Positions 1 through 10,118 of a stretch of 64,000 bases of DNA are shown here, in pieces; the first letter of the stretch is position 1; every line of letters begins with the position of its first letter. The notes below the pieces were generated by a model, which saw nothing but the letters and a program-made list of their open reading frames with translations, was not told the DNA's origin and made no database searches. The position numbers and the translations under genes were made by a program. This DNA comes from Dacryopinax spathularia. Its lineage: Eukaryota > Basidiomycota > Dacrymycetes > Dacrymycetales > Dacrymycetaceae. The DNA is taken from NCBI GenBank assembly GCA_037974965.1, contig JBBPFI010000006.1:124001-188000 (forward strand). Reading direction: 5' to 3'.

Positions 1-3000
1 TGGGCTGGTCGAGCCACGCAGGAAGCTGATGCGAACGAATTGGCCGTCCGCAGAATAGCCGTACTTGCTTTCTGTCAGGAGGGCAACGCCGTATCCGAAC
101 TCGGACAGGTCTGCCCACTTATGGCCGGGTACTTCGAACTTGGCAATGTCCCAGGTTGTGTTCCTATGCGTGGGCCGGCCGACGTAACCGAACTGCATCT
201 CGAAGTTGGCATTTGGCGAGTGGATGTCGAGCGGGATTTCAAACTTAAGGATCTCGTGGCGCTGATGCCAGTCGACGCGGGCGTCGAACCGGAAAGACGA
301 CCGTGCGTCCGGCTTAAGCGAGCCTGGGATAGCATCAAGCGAAATGGTGATATCCACCGTGCTCTTCCCGAGCTTGACCCGGCTAGAAAGCTGAGCACGG
401 ATAGGACCATTCTCGGTGATGGCGATCTCGTCGAAGGCCACGGGGTGTGGTGCCTCAAGGTGGTGCACTTCGACATCCCAGGCATCCCAGTATCCGGGCT
501 GGTCGTTGAAGTAGATCAGACCGCCTGTCAGGCCCTCGGGGATGAGCTCGCGCTTGAGTGGCTTGTCGTAGAGGCTGACGATGCGGCCTTTCGAGAGCAC
601 CATCTTGACGTTCGAGTTCTCGAGGACGAAGTCGCCGTCAGGCGTTTTATGAGCGCTGGCGGGAGTGACGTCGGCAAACATGCCCTTGACCTCCCCGACA
701 ACGCCGCTGCCAACATCGACCAGGACGTAGCCCTTGTCGCCCTTCTTCGAGATTTGAACTGTTTGGCTCTTGAGCGCATCTGCGCCCTTGCCGCTAACGT
801 CAACCTCCACGACTTCTCTGCGAGATCTGCCAAGCGTGTTGATGGCGATGATCTTGCCCTTTCCAGCAGCAGCAGGATGGGAGAAGGGCGCAGAAGGGCT
901 GATCGCGACCGAGTTCTTGAACAGCGCCTGGACGGCTTCCTCAAGCAGCTGAGAGCCATTCTTGGCTACCCCGGCGTAGATACGCTCAGCATCGTCATAC
1001 ACCATGCCGATGGCCGAACCAGGGAGTACGTCATGGACTAGTCAAATGTCAGATACGCTTTCTTCGAGAGTGTTCAGGTGACGCACATTGGTTGAGGAGC
1101 ACGTCTTCCCACAAAGGGTCGATCTTGTCCTTCGGATAGGCATAGGCGTCCTTGCTCCCGAACAGGGAAGCCAGTGTCGCCACATACTGCCGGCACATTA
1201 GAGAATGACAAAACGATGGTTGAGCAACATACCTCCACGTCGTGCAGCAAGATCTCGGACTTGCGGTTACCCTTCTTGATCGATCCGTGCGACGTATAAG
1301 TACCACGATGGAACTCGAAGTATATCTCACCGTGCCTGATCCGCCGTCAGTGCATATTCAGAAGAGGGCATCTCGAGGGCAGCGTACCAATTAGGCAACG
1401 TCTTCCCCTCATTCGTCTGCTCCTCGATCTTCTCGAAGAACTCCTCGACCGTGTTGCCCATCTTGACGAGCGGCACTTCCCTGTACTTGTTCGCGACGGC
1501 CCGGACGCGCCGCAGGTTCTCGAGCATGGCTTCGAGCGGCCCTCCGCCGCCGTCGCCGTTCCCGAACACGAGCAGCGACTGATTCGTCACTTCGAGGTTC
1601 TTGTGCGAGGTGATGCCTTTCCGGACGTCTTCCGTTGTTGCTTGTGCGGTGTACGTGTCAACCTGAAAATTGGAGTCAGCTTAGAAGAGGGTGATCTAGA
1701 GGAGTGAACATACAGGGGTCATGTGCACCAGCACCTGGGTGCCGTCAATGCCCACCCAGTTGAAAGTGGTATGCGGGAACTTGTTGCTACAATCTACCTG
1801 TCAGGTGCACCGGATATACATCTTTACCAATGACGCACATGTTGTTCCAGCTCAGCTTCTGGGTAAAGAAATACTTCATCCCGCTCAGCCTCAAGATCTG
1901 CGGCAAGCTGCCCGTATACCCGAACGAATCGGGAAGCCAGCTCGTCACGTTCCTCACGCCGAACCTGCTCTCAAAGTATCTCTGGCCATACAAGAACTGC
2001 CGGCAGAGCGCTTCGCCCGAAGGCATGTTCACGTCGCTCTCGAGCCACTGGCCGCCGATGGTGTGGAACTGGCCAGATTTGATCTTGGCTTTTACGCGCT
2101 CGAAGAGGGGCGGGTAGAGCTGCTCGAGCCATTTGTATTGTTGTGCGCTGGAGGCGACGAAGCGGTGCTCGGGGTAGCGCTCCATTAGGTCGACTTGGGT
2201 CGACCAGGACCGGGCGACTTTTTGCTGAGTAACGCTGTACGGCCAAAGCCAGGCGGTGTCGATGTGGCCTATGCAGATGTGAACATCGTGACATAAACTA
2301 AGAAGGGAAATGGCCTACAATGCCCGATGCCCCAGACCTGCCACTCCTTCCCTTCATAAACCTTCTCCCCCTGCTCCCTCCACCCCTCACCAAATATCTC
2401 CTCAGCGACCTTCCGGCACTTCTCGACGAGCTCGTCGAGCTCCTTCTGCCCTAACAGGCCGCTAGCTCCGCCGCCTTTCTGCCACACGTTCATGATCTCG
2501 TTCGCGACCCATTGCGCGTGGTGCGAGAGGTGCACCTCGGCCGTGATGTGCGTCCGGATCTCCTTGAGTGTGTTGAAGTCGCGAAGGAGCGCGACGGCAG
2601 AAGCGTTGGGGACGACGATATCAGCCGAGTTCAGCTAGACGGTACGTCAGCTTCTTGCTTCCGATTCCACTTAAGGGGGAAGGAGCTTACCCAGTAGTAC
2701 CGGTTGTTCTATACATTCAGAATAAGCATTTAGTTCAACAAAATAAATTCACAAGCTCACGTCAGGTGGGTTAATCCCATCAATCCCGAACATGCCATTA
2801 CAGCTGCTCTGCAACTTCATCAGCCATCTTCCCCACCGAGTAAGGGGGACAGCTCACCTCAATATAGAAGAGGAACTCGCCCGAGCGAGCCTTGGCGTCG
2901 AGGATATAGTCCACACGACGATCGCCACCGTCACCACCTGTGATGCCCTGCACGGGGAGACCGTCCTTTGTCCAGATCATGGCCTACACAAGTTCAGCGG

Positions 3001-3674
3001 ATGAACAACAACTCGAAGGAGACCGGGCTGACCTCGCAGCTTGGGTCGAACTCAACTGTAACATATGTTCAGAAATAGTAAATGGAGGAAACAGCGGGGA
3101 AGCCTACATTGAATGCGGTCTTCCTTGGCCCATTCCTTCGGGACGTTCAAGGTTACTCTGAACCAGTGGTTCGTCTACTCGATGTCAACACCCGTTAGCC
3201 CCTCCAGCAGAACGCAGCTCACCCCTGTTGCTCCAGTCAGCTAGCATGCTGGAACAAGCAGGAGAAAGCGACTCACATGATGGCCCGAACGACTCTCCCT
3301 TCTTCGCCGGCTTAAACTCCTGCTTGATAGCCTCCTCAAAGCTCGGCTTCGTCCTGCCCGGCGCGCTCCAGACCTCGAGCTTGACATGCTTCGGATCGTC
3401 CGTCTTATGCTTGACGAGCGCAGACGAGAGGTTGATGGACGAGAAGTATCCGCCTACGAACTGGTCCAGCCTGCCCGAGGTGATGGACTTGATCCATTTG
3501 GGCTCTGGCGAGTTCGGTCAGTTCGTTCTGAGTTCTGGGTGGAGACGAGGCTGGCTGGACGACGGGTGATGCCAGCGAGATATATGCGCATGTATATGCG
3601 GGGAAAGGGAACGTACGGGCAGCAAAGTTGAGCTCTGCGTAGCCCTTCTGGTGATGGGCGTGTCCGCACGGCAT
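1..3674 (-). CDS. AMS1: Vacuolar-type alpha-mannosidase, GH38 (3' end outside window)
   Basis: Retaining alpha-mannosidase that trims free oligosaccharides and N-glycans; the Ams1 family acts in the fungal vacuole. The minus strand encodes at least ten exons. The start at 3674 gives [19 protein letters not shown]; the first intron runs about 3616-3509 and the frame then closes on [16 protein letters not shown], the usual Ams1 N-terminal region. A cytosol-to-vacuole enzyme needs no signal peptide and none is seen. GH38 landmarks are clear: [12 protein letters not shown] (metal-binding His and Asp, split by an intron near 2290), [12 protein letters not shown] with the nucleophile Asp near 2030, [17 protein letters not shown], and [11 protein letters not shown] near 1560. 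Later exons read [15 protein letters not shown] and LLNQFHDVLPGS, then the beta-sandwich domain down to base 1. The C-terminus is off the left edge. Intron 1 carries a copy of the ATATATGCGC palindrome (see findings). Family call is firm; some exon edges are approximate. Confidence 0.95.
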
Positions 3675-4487
3675 CCTTCCTACTCCAACAACGATAGTAA
3701 ATCAAGCAAGAGGGATGGGATGGATAGTCGTCGTGGTTGGACAACGACGAACAACCCAACATGGAACAGACCACGGCGGGGTGAGACCGCGTGGTGTCAG
3801 TATGGGGTGCGGTGTGTGCACGCTGCGGATCATCGGCGCGATCTCCGGCCGCTGATCGGCATAAGGGATTTCAGTGTGCACGTGAGACAGACAGCATTTG
3901 GTCCAAGCGATCGAGCGATCGTATGGTAACCTCTTATGGTTTCAAGCAGTGAAGTGATGCATGTACGTTGACCGTCGCCCTTTGGATGAAGCTAATGTAA
4001 GACCGAGTCGGTGATACATGCGCTTCTACTCTCTTAGGACATTGTCTCTCCCACAGCTTATGTAGCTTCTGTCCTCACGAATCATTCCGGCTGTTTCTTG
4101 GCTAATCGAATCGTAGACATAGCCAAGCGTTTCAGAACAAGCTGTTGCACAGGAGTCATCACCGCCCCCCGCAGGGTCCTCCTAAACCTGGGCAGCATCG
4201 CCGTCCACAACGACCAGCTTACCGAAACTGTCTTCGGGGAGAACCACCAGCACAGACCTGACCCCTGTCGCACTAGCCAGTATTGCGCAAGCAACCAGCT
4301 GCATGGCCTGCGGCCAACACTAACTTAGCCCACCCTGCTGGATATATAAATGCTCACTGCCCCCCTGCGCCCGGCTCTCCAGATCCCTGTCCCCTGTTCG
4401 CGCGCTTATCGAGCAATCCAGCCCACGCTCAGGCCTGCACTACTTTTGTTGAAGAGACAGAACCATTCTTACGTACCGTATCCCGCT
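3675..4487. promoter_or_regulatory. Divergent promoter region of AMS1 and the CoA-binding gene, with a TATA box
   Basis: No gene is seen here. The stretch separates two divergent starts. TATATAAA at 4343-4350 lies 138 bp before the ATG at 4488 and is a plausible TATA box for the CoA-binding gene. Confidence 0.5.
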
Positions 4488-5003
4488 ATGACCGACGTGC
4501 AGAAGAAGTTCTTTGACGCTCAGGCGTATGCTGTTGTTGGCGCGAGCAACGATAAGTCCAAGTTTGGCAACAAGGTGCGTCCTCCTCAATACGTCTGCCT
4601 GCCAGCTGCTCCTTCGGGCTGCATCTGGTAGCATGCCCGCTGATGCCACTGATCGCTGACACGGGCACAGGTGCTCATGTGGTACCTCGACCGCCAGCTG
4701 CCCGTCACGCCCATCCACCCCAAAGAGCCCACCATCGAGTCCCTCCCCGCGCTCTCATCTCTCTCCCAGCTCCCCTCGCCCAGCACGACCTCCATCAGCG
4801 TCATCACCCCCGCCAAAGTGACGCTCGGCGTCTTGAAGGAAGCCAAAGAACTCGGCGTGCACGCGGTATGGATCCAGCCTGGCGCGAGCGACGAGGCGTG
4901 CGAGGAGTATGTGAAGCAGGAGGAGCTGGAGGGGAAGGTCATTTTGGGTGGGCCGTGCATTTTGAGGGATGGGGATGCGGTGAGGGCGCTGAAGGGTCAG
5001 TGA
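4488..5003 (+). CDS. CoA-binding domain protein (YccU/Rossmann family)
   Basis: Small single-domain protein of the CoA_binding (succinyl-CoA ligase-like Rossmann) family; its cellular role is not established. Two exons, 4488-4574 and 4671-5003, join in phase 0 to give 139 residues. The N-terminus MTDVQKKFFDAQAYAVVGAS contains the nucleotide-binding loop VVGASNDKSKFGNKV. Later signatures are PVTPIHPKEP, a predicted helix around LGVLKEAKELGVHAVWIQPGASDEACEE, and GGPCILRD. Length matches the family. The start was chosen because the family motif begins a few residues later and a donor of the local type (GTGCGTCC) ends exon 1. Confidence 0.85.
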
Positions 5004-5586
5004 GCGCGCTCGCTGAAAAGGAGGAAAGTAACCTATGTCATTGATAGGAACGGCAGAAGTCAAGGGGAGGATATGAAATGTTCTGAATAGGAATGTACTG
5101 CTACCTAACTGAAATGAACGAGAATATGATTCGTACTTGCCCACCCACTCTATAACCACCACGCAGCTCTTCCCCCCCGCCATCTCCATCCATCTTGCTA
5201 CGTGTACCGTTTAGTTCTCACTGCAAAAAGCATAGCAGTCAGCAGGCCCACCATCCATCAACTCCGAGGCATTCCCAGATAATCCGAGTGGCTGTTCGAT
5301 CACCCTATCACCGCTGGAGATCACCTTACGACCCCTAATCCAGCACAGGCCGCCTGCTATACGAGCCTCTGACCTGTTTGGGTTCCTCATCATATCAATC
5401 AATCGCTGCACGCGACCTTGAACTTGCATATACCTGCTGTCACTACCCTTCAGCTGCCCTTCCAGACGCTCTTAGAGGCCATCAAAAATACCTTGTCTCG
5501 TTGTATACGATAAAGAGGAGGCGAGCGGCAGCACTACTACCAGCAGAAGCAGAAGCAGAAGCAGTTAGAAGCGAAAAGAGCCAGCA
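5004..5586. other. Intergenic spacer
   Basis: Tandem same-strand spacer between the CoA-binding gene and the phosphatase. A CAG-type run (agcagaagcagaagcagaag) lies just before the ATG, within the probable 5' leader. No gene is seen. Confidence 0.4.
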
Positions 5587-6883
5587 ATGCCCTTCGACCT
5601 AGACAACTGCATCCAGCAGCTCCTCCAAAAACGGCTCTTGGGCGAACCACTCATCCGCGAGATATGCGAGAAGACGAAGGAGGTGTTGATGCGGGAGAGC
5701 AACGTCGTGCATATCCAGGCTCCCGTTACTGTTGTCGGTGACATACACGGGTGCGTCTTACGCTCTCTGTGTCTCTCCTCTAGAGAGTGCTGTGAGTAGG
5801 GCTGATGGGGGAAACAGACAGTTTTATGACCTGGTGGAGATCTTTCGGATAGGAGGGTATAGCCCGCATACGAACTATCTTTTCCTCGGTGCGTGCCTCG
5901 GGTCGGCGCAGGATGTGGAATGTATGCTGAGATAGGGCGTGGCAGGTGACTATGTCGACCGCGGGCTCTTCAGCGTAGAGACGATCACCCTCCTCACATG
6001 CCTCAAGCTGCGCTACCCGGACCGAGTACAGCTCATCAGGGGGAATCACGAGTCTCGCGCTGTAACGCAGGTACGCGTCCTCGGCCTCGGTCTCTCTCTC
6101 TCCAGTCAGACGTGATTGATGCTGAGCTGTGGCGTAGACATACGGCTTCTACACGGAATGTATACGAAAGTACGGCAGCCCGAACGTCTGGATATATTTT
6201 ACGGACATGTTTGATTTCCTGACGCTGAGCGTCGTAATTGATGATCGAATATTCTGCGTGCACGGAGGTGCGTCACGCTTGCTCTGTCTGCGGTGCGTAG
6301 GCTGATTTTGGGCAGGGCTATCACCATCAATACACTCCATTGACCAGATTAAGGTTGTTGACCGGTTCCGAGGTGCGTGCAAGTCTTCTCCGCGTGGGGG
6401 TAGTGGCTTACATTATGATTGCAGAAATTCCACATGAAGGCCCGATGGCTGACCTCGTCTGGTCCGACCCCGACCCCGACAAAGAAGACTTTGCGATCTC
6501 CCCCCGGGGCGCAGGGTACACCTTCGGAAGCCAAGTAGTGCGCAAATTCCTCGAGATCAACCACATGTCCCACATCCTCCGTGCGCACCAACTCTGCATG
6601 GAAGGATTCAGCGTGTCGTTCGACAATAGGCTGAGCACGGTCTGGAGCGCGCCGAACTACTGTTATCGATGTGGGAACTCCGCGAGTATACTGGAGATCG
6701 GGCCGGGGCAGGAGATGCATTTTAACGTGTTTGAGGCTGCGCCGGAGAACGAGAGGGACGGGCCACAGCAGGCCCAGCAGGCATCGATGATGAAGGTGCG
6801 CCACACACTATTTCCCTTCACATCGTCTCTCCGGCTCTGTACGCGAATACTGACCAAACGCACAGGTCGAGTATTTCCTCTGA
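5587..6883 (+). CDS. PPG1: PP2A-like serine/threonine phosphatase catalytic subunit, PPG1 type
   Basis: Metal-dependent Ser/Thr phosphatase of the PPP superfamily. Fungal PPG1 is the PP2A-like catalytic subunit of STRIPAK-type assemblies in some species. Seven exons close exactly: 5587-5750, 5818-5888, 5946-6070, 6138-6267, 6316-6372, 6425-6795, 6866-6883, giving 311 residues, the usual length. All catalytic signatures are visible: GDIHGQF (built across intron 1), GDYVDRG (across intron 2), RGNHESR, CVHGGLSPS (across intron 4) and [13 protein letters not shown]. The C-terminus ends in YFL, as in PP2A-type enzymes, where the tail is carboxymethylated. The N-terminus [18 protein letters not shown] resembles PPG1 more than PP2A proper or PP4/PP6, so subtype is an inference while family is certain. 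Confidence 0.93.
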
Positions 6884-7454
6884 TTGGCATGATCATGATA
6901 GACTATTACACGATACGGTTCACGGCTTTTGGATGGGCATGTGTAACTTAATTTTCGGCTGTATTCGCCTGGATTGCTGTAGCAACAACATAATTCATAC
7001 CCTTTTCACACGACCACCGCGGATATCGACCATGTAGCTCTTATGCTGGTTGTTGCTCTCCGAATTTGTTGCCGTCACGCTGTATCAAGACCCGTCTCTC
7101 CTTCCTTTCTAAACACCATGAGAGCATACACGTAGTACGCTACATAAATGCACGCCAAGAGCCAAGCCCACCCGGAAGCGACCGCACGACCCACTCAACC
7201 GCCGGCCATCTTCCCAATCGAGTCAGCCTCACCGCAAACAGAAGCACGGCGATACGCCCGACGCGCGCCGAGCCGATAACACACCAACAATCAGGGTCCA
7301 CACCTCCATTCCATTCCCGTCCCCGACGCAGATCCCCGGCCCTTTCTTCCCCTCATCCTTTCTCCTCTTCTCTTTCGCCCAGCTCACTAGAGCCCCCGGC
7401 CCCGGCCCTGTCTAGTGGTGATATTAGTTGAAGGAGAGGAAGAACGACTGAAGG
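6884..7454. other. Intergenic spacer
   Basis: Holds the 3' end of the phosphatase transcript and the promoter of the carrier gene. A C/T-rich tract at about 7305-7385 is typical of initiation regions in this window. No coding sequence is supported. Confidence 0.4.
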
Positions 7455-8808
7455 ATGGCAAGCGGACCAATGGACTCGGTCGAGGAGATCTTGAGGGACG
7501 ACTCGTCCCTCGCCCAGACCGCTAAGGACCTTACGGCGGGCACGGCGGGCGGGATCGCCCAGGTTCTCGTGGGGCAACCGTTCGACATTGTCAAAGTGGT
7601 GCGTGTCCCTGTCCCTCTGCGCCCATGAGAGGAGTTTTGAGCTGCGGGTGCTGATCGGGGTTGGTAGAGGATGCAAACTGCTTCTGCGGGGACGTACGCC
7701 GGGATGGGCGATTGTGCGCGGAAAATCCTGGTGAACGAAGGTCCTCTTGCCTTCTACAAGGTGCGTCTCCCCCCCTCCTCTCCCACTAACCCCCCGCTCT
7801 CCCGGGCTCGCAAGCTGACACACCCACGCGGCACAGGGCACCCTCACCCCCCTCCTCGGAATCGGCGTCTGCGTCTCGATCCAATTCGCCGCTCTGCAGA
7901 GCGTGAAACGCACGTTCACGGCGCAGAACCTGCGGAACGGGAAGGGCGGGCCGACGGGTGAGGAGCTTGGCGCGGGGCAGCTGTTCGCGGCTGGTGCGGC
8001 GGCTGGGATTGCTAATGGTATTGTGAGCGGGCCTGTGGAACATATTAGGATTCGTGCGTCTCCGGTCTTTCCTGCCTCTGCTCTTTCTCTCTGCCATCTG
8101 TGCTCGTCGTACCTGGAGGAGAGGGCTGAGGAGAGCGGCGATGTTCGGTTTGCTGACCCGCGCAACAGGCCTCCAAACCCAACCAGCCTCCGCACCCCTC
8201 TACGCCGGCCCCTGGGGCGCAATAACGACCATCTACCGCTCTCACGGCCTCGCGGGCATCTTCAAGGGCCAAGGCGCGACTTTCCTGCGTGAAGGGCTGG
8301 GGTATGGCAGCTATTTTTGGGCGTATGAGACGCTTATGCAGAGGGAGATGAGGAAGAGGGGGTGTAAGCGGGAGGAGGTGCCGGCGCTTTGGGCTGTTGG
8401 ATTTGGGGCGGCGGCGGGTTATGCGGTGAGTGCATTTCTGCATCCCCGATTTTAACTGCTATATCCTTTTCCTTTCCCTCTCATGCTATGGGACGGAAAC
8501 CACGCGTGTCCCCTTTGCCTTACTCGTCTGCATCGCGTCCTGCTCCATATACTGACTGATATGTCCTCCCCCCACAGCTATGGTTCACCATCTACCCCAT
8601 CGACGTCCTAAAATCCCGGCTCCAAACCGACGGCTTCACCCCCCAAACCCAAAAATACCGCGGGACGCTGGACTGCGCACGCAAGCTCTGGGCCACTGAG
8701 GGACTGGGAGGGTTCACGAGGGGCTTGGGGCCGACGTTGTTGAGGAGCCCGTTCGCGAATGGGGCGACGTTTATTGCGTTTGAGTTGGCTTATCGGGCGC
8801 TGAGCTGA
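7455..8808 (+). CDS. Mitochondrial carrier family protein (YMC1/CRC1-like)
   Basis: Inner-membrane solute carrier of the SLC25 family. Five exons, 7455-7598, 7668-7760, 7837-8053, 8169-8425 and 8578-8808, sum to 313 residues, the standard size. Three repeats are visible with the signature P-x-[DE]-x-x-[KR]: QPFDIVKVRMQT at residues 41-52, GPVEHIRIRLQT near residue 145, and YPIDVLKSRLQT near residue 250. Each is followed by a [FY]xG-type matrix helix motif such as EGPLAFYKGTLTP and GIFKGQGATFLREG. The EHIRIRLQT second repeat and overall order resemble the Ymc1/Ort1/Crc1 amino-acid and carnitine carriers. Substrate is not deducible by eye. The four introns fall in phases 0, 0, 1 and 0. Confidence 0.92.
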
Positions 8809-10118
8809 GCTAGACGTTGATGCTGTGAGGTGGGATAGACCATGGGGTGGGGTGATTAGGCATGGGGTGGGCTGGTGGGTGCCGCGAGGGGGAGGACGGC
8901 GGTGGGAGGGAGAGCGAGCGGACCTGGCTGGGCAGGATGAAGGGATGGGGAGTTGCCCGTTCTGGGATGTAGATAGATGGGATGCTTGCATATATAGACA
9001 CGGGGGTGATAATACGATAAAAACCTCATCTAATCTTTCTTTTTTCCGCTGCAAGTCGCACAACTCGTCTTTCCACCAGTCCGGTCTCCATCCTCCATAA
9101 CCTGCAGCAATCGCACCATGATTCTCGCCGAGTAAGAACAGCACATCGACGGAGCGCATTTCCCTCTCCCTAGTTCGGTAGAGATAAACCACTCCCTATC
9201 TTTCTGTGTGTGTCCTTATCCCTGCGTAGCATCACCAAAGAGCCAATAGGACGCGCTGCCTTGGTCACATCACCCCGCGAAGCAGAGCGATCAAAGGAAG
9301 ACGTCCTGGATTGAGGGGGATCGGTGATGTATGACGCGAGGGTTCTGATGGGAGGAGTCGCTGGTGGAGAGGCGGATAGGTTGTGGAAAGGTGGTATGGG
9401 CTGCCTACCGTCTAGTGGGTCATCGCAGCACGGTGTGATCCAGCGAGCAATAATACGATAATTAATACAGTAACTAAGTTAAGGATCCAGTTCGATTACA
9501 ACAATTACAACATCAACATCAAGACATCAATGAAACCGCACCGACTGCCGAAACCCGCCGAAAGCTACCGCCTTTTGCCGCCTCTGCCGATCGTGCCCAG
9601 ACTCTGGAACTGTGTCTGGGGGTGGCACAGTATCGTGAGACTATCGAGGGATAATCACATTCCAACTCTCCGTGCTGTGCGTGCCAGCAGGAGCTCGTCG
9701 TCTGCTCTCTCATCTCTCCTGTTCTCGACAGCGAGCTCTCCAGCAAGAAAGCAGGAAAGCAGGAAAGCAAAGGAGTAAGCAGGAAGGAGGAGAAGCTGGT
9801 CGGCGTCATCCGCTTCTTGTCGTCCTTGTCGCACTTCGGCCCTTCTTCCCAGGTGCGTATTGATCGCCTCATCACGTTCGAGCCTCGAGCCCCTCGTGCT
9901 TCCCGAAGCGACGAAGGTCAGTCACTCCGCTGTGCAGTGATTGTGGTGCCTCGTGTGCGGGGACTCTGACGCCGTTGAAGGAGTGCAAGTACTGGGCTAA
10001 TAGCGGGCATTGATTGGGTCATCGGTTACTCTGCTACGATCCCTCATCTCCTCGACGTCGACCTCCTCCTCCACCTCCTCCCCTGCTCGTCGTTCGCTAC
10101 CGCCCAGAGCAGAACACG
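8809..10118. other. Intergenic spacer, 1.3 kb
   Basis: Contains the 3' region of the carrier gene and the long upstream region of the MFS gene. Reading frames here are short and look non-coding. A pyrimidine-rich stretch lies just before the MFS start. An upstream in-frame ATG at 10014 would add 35 low-complexity residues and was not preferred. No other feature is supported. Confidence 0.4.

Noticed and set aside
10014-10118. Upstream in-frame ATG for the DHA2-type transporter
   Set aside because: Adds only a Pro-rich leader encoded by the CT-rich promoter tract; the MARY start fits better.
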